Of a stretch of 8,652 nucleotides of DNA, positions 1 to 6,079 are shown piece by piece. Position 1 is the stretch's first letter, and every line of letters begins with the position of its first letter. This DNA is from an uncultured Eggerthellaceae bacterium (GTDB taxonomy: Bacteria > Actinomycetota > Coriobacteriia > Coriobacteriales > Eggerthellaceae): assembly GCA_946626265.1 (NCBI GenBank), contig CAMOUE010000089.1:1-8652 (forward strand), read 5' to 3'. The notes beneath the pieces were generated by a model. That model saw nothing but the letters and a program-made list of their open reading frames with translations. It made no database searches and was not told the DNA's origin. Made by a program: the position numbers and the translations under genes.

Positions 1-1716
1 CATGTAGCCCGTCTCCTCGAAGACGTACATGGACGACCCGATGAGCCCGACGAGGATGACCGCCATGGCGATGTGCGCGAATCCGCCGCCGATGGCGGCG
101 GCACGCTTGCCGGGCGCCTTGACGTTTCGTGCGAACATGAAGGCCGCGTTGAAGAACAGGATGCTGGCCACGAGCAGCCCGACGAGGGCGAGCCCGTTGT
201 AGTACCAAGCGGGGCCGGCCTCGAGCAGCGTCGCGGAATTCGAGTTGTTCTTGGCCATCATGGCGTCGTAGACGGGGACGAACCGCGTCGCCCACAGGAA
301 CGCGAGCGCGGCGAACAGCACGATGGCGCACGCGAGCGGGATGCGCGCCTGGCGCACGAACTTCCCCGGGTCGGTCTTTCCCCAGGCGAGCAGCGGGCAG
401 ACCGCGAGTATGAGCAGGTAGACGATGCCGAGCGGGCGCGCGATCGCCTCGTAGGAGGTCGTCCCGAGCGAATCCCCGCCGAACGGGAGCCAGCGCGGCA
501 ACGCGGAGCACACCGTCATGTACGTGAGCAGCAGCGTGAACACGATCATGATCACGTTGTTGAAATAGTATGCGGCGTCCTTCGAGAACATGTTCTCGAT
601 GTCGTCGGCACCTTCCGAATCGGGCCCGAACGACTTCCACCTTACGGCGATCGCGACGATCGGCACGATAAGCGACACGACGATGAGCCCGCCGAACAGC
701 GCGAGCGACACGGGGTCGCCCGCGAACGCGTGCACGGACTGCACGATGCCCGAGCGCGTGATGAACGTCGCGACGATGACGAACGTGAACGCCAGGCATG
801 CGCACATGACGGCCCACCGCTTGAACGCGCCGCGCTGGCGGTACACGGTGAGCGTGTGCACGAGCGCCACGCAGACGAGCCACGAGAGCAGGCTGGCGTT
901 CTCGACCGGGTCCCAGCCCCAATAGCCGCCCCAGCCGAGAACGACGTAGGCCCACACGGCTCCCAACCCGATGCCCGCACCCAAGAACAGCCAGCTCGCG
1001 AGCACGAAACGCGTGGTGCGCTCGACCCAGAGCCTCGAGGGGTCGTTCGCGATGAGCGCCGAGAGCGCATAGCCGAACGGGACGGTGAGGCCCGCATAGC
1101 CCACGAACAGAAGCGGAGGGTGAATCGCCATCGCCCAATGCTCGAGCAGGCGGTTCATCGAGTACAGCGACGCGGCGGCGGTGAGGTTGCCCTCCGCATC
1201 GAAGTAGTTCGCGGGCGTCGCCGTGAAGGGCATGTTGCCCTGCGAGAACAGAAGGACGCCACAGAATACGGCGACGACGACCGAGACGATGGCCATGGCG
1301 AAATCGTCGAGCCGCGACGCCGAGGCGACACGCGCCTCGTCGCGCGCCTGCGCCTTTCCCTCGAGAAAGCCGCGCAAGAGGATGACGGCATTGAAGAACG
1401 CGATGAGGAACGTCCAGAACAAAAGCGAGCCCGCACGGCCAGCCCAAAGGCCCGAGAGCTTGTAGAGCCAGGCGAGAGAGTCAGTCGACAGCGACCGCTC
1501 TTCGAGCACGTACTGGATGGAGACGTCGCCGGTCATGAAGCACGCGACGAGCACGCCACAGCACACGAGCAACGCCGCGAAGCTCGCAAGCACGGCCGCA
1601 CGACCGATAGCGCTCAGGGCCGACTTCTCGGCCACGCCGCCTGCGACGAGCGCGACGGCAGCGGCGAGGGACGCGGCGAACGCCGCGACGAGGAAAACGA
1701 AACCCACGACAGCCAT
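1..1716 (-). CDS. ccmF: Cytochrome c maturation heme lyase subunit CcmF (C-terminus cut by window edge)
   Basis: This is a large polytopic membrane protein of cytochrome c maturation system I. It takes heme from holo-CcmE and attaches it to CxxCH apocytochromes on the outer face of the membrane. I translated 572 codons from ATG 1716 without a stop; the C-terminus lies beyond base 1. The WWD heme-handling motif is clear at residues 262-279 (WGGYWGWDPVENASLLSW). The flanking conserved histidines are visible: H199 in HPPLLFVGY and H329 in SVHAFAGDP (periplasmic heme ligands in the family), H287 in ALVHTL, and H548 in GGGFAHIAMA as the likely second transmembrane ligand. Many hydrophobic helices are present. 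The start has a GGAGGG ribosome site (1724-1729) inside the end of ccmE, and only 3 nt separate the genes, so translation is probably coupled. Family membership is seen directly; the heme-ligand roles are transferred from E. coli CcmF. Confidence 0.95.
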   Translation of the reverse strand, partial: MAVVGFVFLVAAFAASLAAAVALVAGGVAEKSALSAIGRAAVLASFAALLVCCGVLVACFMTGDVSIQYVLEERSLSTDSLAWLYKLSGLWAGRAGSLLFWTFLIAFFNAVILLRGFLEGKAQARDEARVASASRLDDFAMAIVSVVVAVFCGVLLFSQGNMPFTATPANYFDAEGNLTAAASLYSMNRLLEHWAMAIHPPLLFVGYAGLTVPFGYALSALIANDPSRLWVERTTRFVLASWLFLGAGIGLGAVWAYVVLGWGGYWGWDPVENASLLSWLVCVALVHTLTVYRQRGAFKRWAVMCACLAFTFVIVATFITRSGIVQSVHAFAGDPVSLALFGGLIVVSLIVPIVAIAVRWKSFGPDSEGADDIENMFSKDAAYYFNNVIMIVFTLLLTYMTVCSALPRWLPFGGDSLGTTSYEAIARPLGIVYLLILAVCPLLAWGKTDPGKFVRQARIPLACAIVLFAALAFLWATRFVPVYDAMMAKNNSNSATLLEAGPAWYYNGLALVGLLVASILFFNAAFMFARNVKAPGKRAAAIGGGFAHIAMAVILVGLIGSSMYVFEETGYM

Positions 1717-1719
1717 GCG

Positions 1720-2388
1720 CTAGCCCTCCAGCGCCACGTTCGTCGCGGTGAAGGAGCCGTTCGAGCCGATAGAGCCGGTGAGCACGATGGCCGAGCCCTC
1801 CCCCGTCTCGTCGGACAGGGCGCCGGCGTACTTCACGCGAAGCTCGTCTGCCGTCGCCTCGTCGACGAGCACGAACCGCTCCTCGGCATCGACGCCCGCC
1901 AGGGAGCCGGCCTTCATGACGCCGGACACCTTGACCGGCTTGTCGATGACGGAGTCGCCGTAGCCGATCAGGTCTGCGATGGTCAGGGAGCCCTCGGCGT
2001 TCTCGTACTTGGACGGGCACTTCGTGACGAGCTCTGAACAGTTCAGCACGCCGGCCTCGTTCTTCTTGCCCGTGCAGATGGCCGTGACGTCGTTGCCGAA
2101 CGTCGCCGACACGCCGCCGTCGTAGCGCACGTCGAGCAGCTGGGACGCGGCGGGGTCCGCCTCGGAGTCGTAGATCTTGAACGTGAGGATGTCGCCTTCG
2201 ATCGCAAACGAGTTTTCGGCCACGTTGCCCGAAACCTGGATCTTCGCATCGTCTTGCAGCTCGAGCGCTTCCGCCACCGTGACGGTGCGGGCTGCGGAGT
2301 TGCCGCCCACGACCGCGAGCACGACGATGAGCACGATCACGATGACACCCGTCACCGCCATCATGCGCCGCTTGGTCTTCGTGTTCAT
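1720..2388 (-). CDS. ccmE: Heme chaperone CcmE, CxxxY type, with two OB-like domains
   Basis: CcmE binds heme covalently outside the membrane and passes it to CcmF. This 222-residue protein has a short basic N-terminus, one membrane anchor (about 11-28) and an extracytoplasmic part. The first domain (about 36-130) ends in the heme-attachment region, but the motif reads C124-P-S-K-Y128: cysteine replaces the classical histidine of HxxxY. CxxxY CcmE proteins are known from the system I* variant described in Desulfovibrio and from archaea. The second domain (about 136-222) repeats the same pattern (T-[VI]-A start, a K-VSG strand, L-V-Y strand, TG turn, final strand) and stops exactly where the heme motif would follow. 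Usual CcmE length is about 150-160, so the extra length is this second domain. Other cysteines are C105 and C117. The gene leads ccmF, whose start is 3 nt downstream. Confidence 0.9.
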   Translation of the reverse strand: MNTKTKRRMMAVTGVIVIVLIVVLAVVGGNSAARTVTVAEALELQDDAKIQVSGNVAENSFAIEGDILTFKIYDSEADPAASQLLDVRYDGGVSATFGNDVTAICTGKKNEAGVLNCSELVTKCPSKYENAEGSLTIADLIGYGDSVIDKPVKVSGVMKAGSLAGVDAEERFVLVDEATADELRVKYAGALSDETGEGSAIVLTGSIGSNGSFTATNVALEG

Positions 2389-2448
2389 GCGTCCATCCTA
2401 ACCGTATGGCGGACCCTCGCGGCCCGAACCGACAATCATCCGATTCTG

Positions 2449-2477
2449 ATTATCGCCAAACCCCGAAAACTCGTCTA
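2449..2477 (-). promoter_or_regulatory. Candidate sigma-70-type promoter for ccmEF
   Basis: Reading the minus strand, TAGACG (2477-2472, 4 of 6 matches to the -35 consensus) is followed after 17 bp by GATAAT (2454-2449, 5 of 6 matches to the -10). Transcription would begin near 2442, leaving a leader of about 55 nt before the ccmE start at 2388. A perfect TTGACA lies slightly further upstream (2494-2489) but has no good -10 at 16-18 bp. The position just after the reductase terminator fits a separate ccmEF transcription unit. This is pattern matching only. Confidence 0.4.
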
Positions 2478-2518
2478 GAGACACTTCTTGTCAAATGGGT
2501 CATGCACCTTCACGGTGC

Positions 2519-2553
2519 AAGACGGCGCCCCGTCTTGAACGGGACGCCGTCTT
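2519..2553. terminator. Hairpin terminator downstream of the aldo/keto reductase gene
   Basis: A strong imperfect inverted repeat: AAGACGGCG (2519-2527) pairs with CGCCGTCTT (2545-2553). After one C/A mismatch the stem continues with 3-5 more pairs around a small loop near 2534-2538. It starts about 28 nt after the reductase stop codon on the minus strand. The U-rich tail is weak in that direction (TTGC) and better on the plus strand (TTTT at 2552-2555), though no plus-strand gene ends here. A second, smaller hairpin (TGCACC/GGTGCA, 2503-2519) lies next to it. It probably separates the reductase from ccmEF. Confidence 0.6.
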
Positions 2554-2580
2554 TTAACTTGCTCGCGAGAATCCGTTGTC

Positions 2581-3741
2581 CTAGTTGTATCTCATGAGCA
2601 CGTTCGGGCGGCTGAACGGCACGATCTCCTTCTCGATCCGGTCGAAGCAGTCGAGGATCTTGATGCCCTGCGGGCAGGCGTCCTCGCACGCGCCGCAGCG
2701 GATGCACTCGCTCGGCATCTTCTTGCCGCCGTTGAACCGCACGACGAAACCGAGCTGGTAGTTGGCCGCATACGGGTCCTCGAAGTTGATGTAGTAGTTC
2801 AGCGCGGTCATGGCGCCCGATATGCCGATGCCCGTCGGGCACACCTTCGCGCAGTAGTCGCAGCCCGTGCACGGCACGATGCCGCTTTCGGTCATGGCGA
2901 CCTGCGCGCGCTCGATGGCGTATTGCTCGGCCGACGAAAGCGGTTCGAAATCGGCGAACACGCGCATGTTGTCCTCGACCTGCTCGACGGTGCTCATGCC
3001 CGAAAGCGTCGTGTAGACGCCGTCGACGCTCGCGGCGAAACGCAACGCAGCCGTGGCATACGAGTCGTCGGGCATGCCCTCGTCGAGGATGTCGCGCACG
3101 GCGCGCGGCGGATCCGCCAGAAGGCCGCCCTTGACGGGCTCCATAACGGCGACGGGCAGGCCGTGGGCGCGCGCGACCTCGACGCACTCGCGCTCGCGGA
3201 ACGAGGGGCTGTCCCAGTCGAGGTAGTTCACCTGCAACTGCACGACCTCGGCCTCGGGGTAGTCGGCGATGAACTTCTCGAGCTCCTCGGGGGTGCAATG
3301 CGCCGAGAAGCCGATGTGCTTGGCAAGCCCGCGCTCTTTCACGCCCTTCACGAACTCCCACGTGTCGTACTCCTCGAACTTCGCGGTGCGCACGCCTCCC
3401 AGGTTGTGCATGAGGTAGACGTCGAAGTACTCGACGCCGAGGTTCGCTAGCGATTCCTGCAGCTGCTTCTCGAGGTCGTCGGGGCCTTCGCAACACGTCC
3501 AGGCAACGCACTTGTCGGCGATGTAGTACGAATCGCGCGGATAGCGCTCGACGAGCGCCCGGCGCAGCGCCTTCTCGCTGTTGGGATAGGCCCATGCCGT
3601 GTCGAAGTAGTTGCCGCCCGCCTGCATGTAGGCGTCGATCATCTTGGACGTGTCCTCGATGTCGATCGCGTCGTCTTCCCGGCCGATGAAACGCATGCAA
3701 CCGAACCCGAGCTTGCTGATCTTGCTGGTATCGAACGCCAT
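2581..3741 (-). CDS. Aldo/keto reductase fused to a C-terminal 2x[4Fe-4S] ferredoxin domain
   Basis: This 386-residue cytoplasmic oxidoreductase belongs to the aldo/keto reductase Fe-S fusion family common in anaerobes. Residues about 6-270 form the TIM barrel. The catalytic tetrad can be placed at D47 (NYFDTAWAY), Y52, K77 (IADK) and H112 (YLMHN). The C-terminal part carries two cluster motifs: C291-x2-C294-x2-C297-x3-C301-P and C346-x2-C349-x2-C352-x3-C356-P. They suggest electron exchange with a ferredoxin-like partner besides NAD(P)H; the substrate is unknown. I chose ATG 3741 because GGGGAGGGG lies 6-7 nt upstream and MAFDTSKISKLGFGCMRF is a normal family N-terminus. An upstream in-frame start at 3825 would add 28 residues with no conserved look. 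It is transcribed divergently from the HIT gene and ends at a hairpin. Confidence 0.95.
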   Translation of the reverse strand: MAFDTSKISKLGFGCMRFIGREDDAIDIEDTSKMIDAYMQAGGNYFDTAWAYPNSEKALRRALVERYPRDSYYIADKCVAWTCCEGPDDLEKQLQESLANLGVEYFDVYLMHNLGGVRTAKFEEYDTWEFVKGVKERGLAKHIGFSAHCTPEELEKFIADYPEAEVVQLQVNYLDWDSPSFRERECVEVARAHGLPVAVMEPVKGGLLADPPRAVRDILDEGMPDDSYATAALRFAASVDGVYTTLSGMSTVEQVEDNMRVFADFEPLSSAEQYAIERAQVAMTESGIVPCTGCDYCAKVCPTGIGISGAMTALNYYINFEDPYAANYQLGFVVRFNGGKKMPSECIRCGACEDACPQGIKILDCFDRIEKEIVPFSRPNVLMRYN

Positions 3742-3780
3742 TTGAACCCCTCCCCTTGCATCGAATTGCGACCGAAACAA

Positions 3781-3813
3781 AGTATATAATGCAGCGCTCG
3801 CATGCGAAAGCGC
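3781..3813. promoter_or_regulatory. Overlapping divergent promoter elements and palindrome between the reductase and HIT genes
   Basis: The 142-bp divergent spacer holds a perfect TATAAT on the plus strand (3785-3790). It overlaps TATACT on the minus strand (3786-3781); with TTCGCA (3808-3803) 16 bp upstream, the latter is a plausible reductase promoter. No good -35 sits before the plus-strand TATAAT. A 10-bp palindrome TCGCATGCGA (3798-3807), flanked by GCGC on both sides, overlaps the minus-strand -35 region. A weaker CGCA-AAA-TGCG inverted repeat follows at 3828-3838. These could be operator sites controlling both genes; no regulator gene is visible nearby. The -10 boxes are seen, regulation is inferred. 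Confidence 0.35.
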
Positions 3814-3883
3814 AGCAACCAGCATCTCGCAAAATGCGGTATGCTGAACGTGCTAGGAAAGAGCCGCAAGGAAGGATACGACC

Positions 3884-4246
3884 ATGGACGACTGCCTGTT
3901 CTGCAAGATTATCGCCGGCGACATCCCGTCGAAGAAAGTGTACGAGGACGACCTGTTCTACGCGTTCGACGACATCGAGCCCGAATCCCCCGTGCACACG
4001 CTCGTCATTCCGAAGAAGCACTACGACAACCTGCAGGACGACGTGCCCGAGGAGCTGCTCGGCAAGCTGTGGAAAGTCGTTCCCGAAGTGGCCAAGGCCA
4101 AGGGCGTCTACGAGAGCGGCTACCGCTCGGTCATCAACACCGGCCCCGATTCGGCAGCGACGGTCGGGCACCTGCACGTGCACATCCTCGGCGGCATGAA
4201 GATGGGCCGCTTCACATTCGAGGGCTCGCAGCGCCTGGACGGGTAA
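3884..4246 (+). CDS. HIT/HINT-family nucleotide phosphoramidase-type protein
   Basis: This 120-residue protein is full length for the bacterial HINT branch of the histidine triad superfamily, which hydrolyses nucleoside phosphoramidates and related nucleotide conjugates in the cytoplasm. The N-terminus CLFCKIIAGDIPSKKVYED is typical, with C4 and C7 as the CxxC pair seen in many bacterial members. HTLVIPKKHYDN (38-49) is the conserved middle strand. The histidine triad is HLHVHILGG at 96-104, with H98 the expected nucleophile. The usual G-Q just before the triad is replaced by A-A (DSAATVGHLH), a small deviation. ATG 3884 is preceded by AAGGAAGGA (3868-3876) at 7 nt. The gene stands alone, divergent from the reductase and convergent with the toxin gene. 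The cellular substrate cannot be told from sequence. Confidence 0.95.
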   Translation: MDDCLFCKIIAGDIPSKKVYEDDLFYAFDDIEPESPVHTLVIPKKHYDNLQDDVPEELLGKLWKVVPEVAKAKGVYESGYRSVINTGPDSAATVGHLHVHILGGMKMGRFTFEGSQRLDG

Positions 4247-4273
4247 GCGAGCAGACGAGCATCACATTGGCAA

Positions 4274-4309
4274 TCGGGGTGGCGTCGGGCTATAGCGGCG
4301 CCGCCCCGA
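4274..4309. terminator. Hairpin between convergent HIT and toxin genes
   Basis: TCGGGGTGGCG (4274-4284) pairs with CGCCGCCCCGA (4299-4309) as an 11-bp stem with one G-U pair and a 14-nt loop. It lies 27 nt after the HIT stop and 26 nt after the toxin stop, so it could end transcription from both sides. U-tails are short on both strands (CTTGT on plus, TTG on minus), which lowers confidence. Confidence 0.45.
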
Positions 4310-4335
4310 CTTGTACGCACGTTCTTAAAGGGCAG

Positions 4336-4743
4336 TTACGCCGCGCAAAGCTCGATGCACTCCACGTTGCCTTCACGGCAAATGGCCGCTAACCTGCGGT
4401 CGCATGTTAGAAGCGTGGAAGAGGTTCGACGCGCGAGCACGAAGTACAGCATGTCGTAAAACGAGTGGTCCTTGGCAATTGCCTCATGCAACGCCTCGAT
4501 GACGAGGGATTTGTCGTTCACGAATTCTTCCACGCAACCAATTGTCGCCCTGAGCATGATCTGAGCTTCTTGCTCATCGATTATTCCGACATGAACATAT
4601 TTCCATGCAACTTGGGAGACCTCGACTCTGAAAAAATCCGGCGCAATCGCCTTTTCGCCCATATCGGCAATCCTATCGAGCATGCCACCGTCTTCCGCAT
4701 CGCGAACCATGCTTATTGCAGCGCTTGCATCGATTACCATCAT
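4336..4743 (-). CDS. vapC: PIN-domain toxin (VapC/FitB-like ribonuclease)
   Basis: A 135-residue single PIN domain, the usual VapC length. Members are Mg-dependent endoribonucleases that cleave tRNA or rRNA and stop growth unless held by their antitoxin. The acidic residues can be placed at D5 (MMVIDASAA), E41 (FRVEVSQ), D97 (HSFYDMLYFVLARR) and D115 (LLTCDRRLA), so the active site looks complete. The gene starts inside the antitoxin stop as an ATGA overlap (4743-4740), typical of coupled toxin-antitoxin pairs. A second in-frame ATG follows at once (4740); MVIDASA would match the family as well, so the start is uncertain by one codon. A purine-rich GGGGGG lies about 8 nt upstream. The region around 4540-4620 looks AT-richer than neighbouring genes, which suggests acquisition. 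The RNA target is unknown. Confidence 0.9.
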   Translation of the reverse strand: MMVIDASAAISMVRDAEDGGMLDRIADMGEKAIAPDFFRVEVSQVAWKYVHVGIIDEQEAQIMLRATIGCVEEFVNDKSLVIEALHEAIAKDHSFYDMLYFVLARRTSSTLLTCDRRLAAICREGNVECIELCAA

Positions 4744-5183
4744 TGGACATCCCCCCTTGCAGATTCGGCACGAAGCACGCTTTCAATTACATGGTTCGTC
4801 CGCCCTTCACGATCTTCGCGAATCATTTCGGCAATGTCGTCGGGAGTTAGCTCGGGGCCTTTCCATGTGATTTTCGACGCTTCCTCGAGCACCCGGCGAC
4901 GGCGTTCACGACGAGCTTGGATGACCTCTTCGGGTTCGACCTCGAGCGCAGCAGCCCACGGTTCCACCACGCGTGCACGCTCGGCGGCCGCACGCACATT
5001 GGGGGGAACCTCGATGTCGTCCTCGGCGGTGCCGCCCGCTGAAGCATGGAAACGCTGGCGCGCGAGTTCGTTTTCGACGCAGGCAACGGTCTGTTGGGCG
5101 ATGCTGCGATGATTCTGCGCAGCAAGGGTCTTGAGCTGGGCGTACAAATCATCGGGAAAATCGCGCACTTGCAATGCCGGCAT
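4740..5183 (-). CDS. vapB: Ribbon-helix-helix antitoxin (FitA/VapB-like), unusually long
   Basis: A 147-residue antitoxin partner of the PIN toxin. The N-terminus MPALQVRDFPDDLYAQLKTL with AAQNHRSIAQQTVACVENEL matches the FitA-type ribbon-helix-helix fold (about 2-42), which dimerises and binds operator DNA. The C-terminal TPDDIAEMIREDREGR (113-128) resembles the toxin-neutralising tail that enters the PIN active site. Typical members are about 75-85 residues; here about 65 extra residues (about 48-112, rich in E, R and A) separate the two functions. I chose ATG 5183 because GAGGAGG lies 6-7 nt upstream; an in-frame start at 5213 adds 10 residues with no conserved match and sits in the repeat/promoter region. 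The stop overlaps the toxin start by 4 nt. It probably autoregulates the pair through the repeats just upstream. Confidence 0.85.
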   Translation of the reverse strand: MPALQVRDFPDDLYAQLKTLAAQNHRSIAQQTVACVENELARQRFHASAGGTAEDDIEVPPNVRAAAERARVVEPWAAALEVEPEEVIQARRERRRRVLEEASKITWKGPELTPDDIAEMIREDREGRTNHVIESVLRAESARGDVQ

Positions 5184-5202
5184 AATGCCCTCCTCGTTGT
5201 TT

Positions 5203-5224
5203 GCATTATGCATGCATTATACAT
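5203..5224 (-). promoter_or_regulatory. Tandem 11-bp repeats and -10 box: candidate toxin-antitoxin promoter/operator
   Basis: Two head-to-tail 11-bp units, GCATTATGCAT (5203-5213) and GCATTATACAT (5214-5224), differ at one base. They are spaced one helical turn apart, and ATGCATGCAT (5208-5217) across the junction is a perfect palindrome. An inverted copy, CATAATGC (5181-5188), overlaps the antitoxin start codon. On the minus strand the array contains a perfect TATAAT (5221-5216), with transcription expected near 5209. No convincing -35 is seen. Ribbon-helix-helix antitoxins commonly bind short tandem or inverted sites over their own promoter, so operator function is inferred. No terminator is visible between the upstream EFR1 gene stop (5246) and this site, so read-through is possible. 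Confidence 0.55.
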
Positions 5225-5245
5225 GCTATAAGGGATTTGCGCCGG

Positions 5246-6061
5246 CTATCCGTTCAAAGCGATGAGGTCCGCCAGCGTAACGTGCGGGTTTCGGTAGTGC
5301 ACGCCGGGGTTCTTCTCCGCCAGCGAGGCGAACTCGATAGCCTTTTGCGGGCACGCGTGGATGCACGCCATGCAGACGGCGCACGATGCGTAGCGGTGCC
5401 GTGCGCGACCGCCCACGATGTCGATGCAGTTCATGGGGCACACCTTCAGGCACGCGCCGCACCCGACGCAGGCCTTCGACACCTTGTAGAGCGGATCGTC
5501 GTCCGTCGGGGCGATCTTGCCCTTCGCGATGGTCGCGAAATGGTGCGCGAGCTCCTCTTCCGTCGCCGGCTGCACGTAACGGCGACGCGCGCGGACATCG
5601 GCGCGCAGGCTCGCGATGTGCTCGTCGACGCGTTTCGCGGGATCGATGCGCAGCTGTTCGGCAATGTCGTATCCCGGCAGCGCATTGTCGACCATGATGA
5701 TCGTGTTCACGTAGTCGGCCGCATGCCCGCACGATTCAAGGAATTGTCTTGTGAGCTCGGCGAACCCTCCATGATGCGCGCCGTACGTCCCGACGATGAA
5801 GAAATAATCGCACTCGAACGTCGATCCGGCGATGAACTCCTTCACGGGGTCGGGCAGCTCGTGGTAGAACACCGGACTCACGATGCCGACCGATTCCGCC
5901 TTGTAACGACGCTCGCGTTTCCCGAGCTCGTGGGGTATGCTGAGCACGTCGTCGCCAAGCTGGCGCGCGACGTAGAGGCTGTTTCCCGTGGCGGTGAAGC
6001 AGAAGACCGCGGCGCTCCCTTCCGTCTCGGCGCTTCCTTCCGTCACGGCGTTTCCCTCCAT
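5246..6061 (-). CDS. EFR1-type flavodoxin-like protein with 2x[4Fe-4S] ferredoxin domain
   Basis: A 271-residue putative electron carrier of the EFR1 ferredoxin family, common in gut anaerobes. After a repetitive leader (residues 1-18), a flavodoxin-like domain follows (about 18-135). FCFTATGNSLYVARQL (20-35) is its FMN phosphate loop, and VSPVFYHELPDPVKEF and VGTYGAHHGG are the usual later motifs. The ferredoxin part has C198-x2-C201-x2-C204-x3-C208-P and C227-x2-C230-x2-C233-x3-C237-P, so two 4Fe-4S clusters are expected. The physiological partner is not known for the family. I chose ATG 6061 because GGGAGGT lies about 7 nt upstream. GTG 6064 is too close to that site, and GTG 6046 is a real alternative with GGAGGG 7 nt before it. 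It lies 18 nt after the split-barrel gene and is probably the last gene of the ackA operon. Confidence 0.9.
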   Translation of the reverse strand: MEGNAVTEGSAETEGSAAVFCFTATGNSLYVARQLGDDVLSIPHELGKRERRYKAESVGIVSPVFYHELPDPVKEFIAGSTFECDYFFIVGTYGAHHGGFAELTRQFLESCGHAADYVNTIIMVDNALPGYDIAEQLRIDPAKRVDEHIASLRADVRARRRYVQPATEEELAHHFATIAKGKIAPTDDDPLYKVSKACVGCGACLKVCPMNCIDIVGGRARHRYASCAVCMACIHACPQKAIEFASLAEKNPGVHYRNPHVTLADLIALNG

Positions 6062-6064
6062 CAC
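6011..6064 (-). repeat. Three 18-bp tandem repeats spanning the EFR1 gene start
   Basis: Three adjacent 18-bp units occupy 6047-6064, 6029-6046 and 6011-6028. On the minus strand they read GTGATGGAGGGAAACGCC, GTGACGGAAGGAAGCGCC and GAGACGGAAGGGAGCGCC. Units two and three differ at two positions. They encode a six-residue repeat of the form [VE]-[MT]-E-G-[NS]-A. Each unit carries a purine-rich GGAGGG or GGAAGG block, and the first two also carry start-type codons, so the array duplicates a translation-start-like element in frame. Repeat number changes would alter the N-terminus by six residues without shifting frame. Confidence 0.85.
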
Positions 6065-6079
6065 GGCACCTCCCGCAGC

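Noticed and set aside
73..2037. A 654-codon open frame on the plus strand opposite ccmF and ccmE
   Set aside because: The protein is very rich in R, E, D, H and G with no domain pattern. It is the usual antisense shadow of high-GC genes, while the minus strand encodes clear CcmF and CcmE.
2503..2519. Second small hairpin (TGCACC/GGTGCA) as an independent terminator
   Set aside because: It has a six-pair stem with no U-tail on either strand, so it was only mentioned beside the larger hairpin.
3742..3825. N-terminal extension of the aldo/keto reductase from the start at 3825
   Set aside because: The added residues are not conserved in character and cover the promoter region, while ATG 3741 has a strong ribosome site.
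2510..4183. A 557-codon minus-strand frame overlapping the reductase and HIT genes
   Set aside because: It is a different frame from the reductase, has arginine-rich composition, and crosses a terminator and the divergent promoter region.
5203..5224. Tandem repeats as a CRISPR remnant
   Set aside because: Units are 11 bp with no spacers and sit on a promoter; no cas gene is present.
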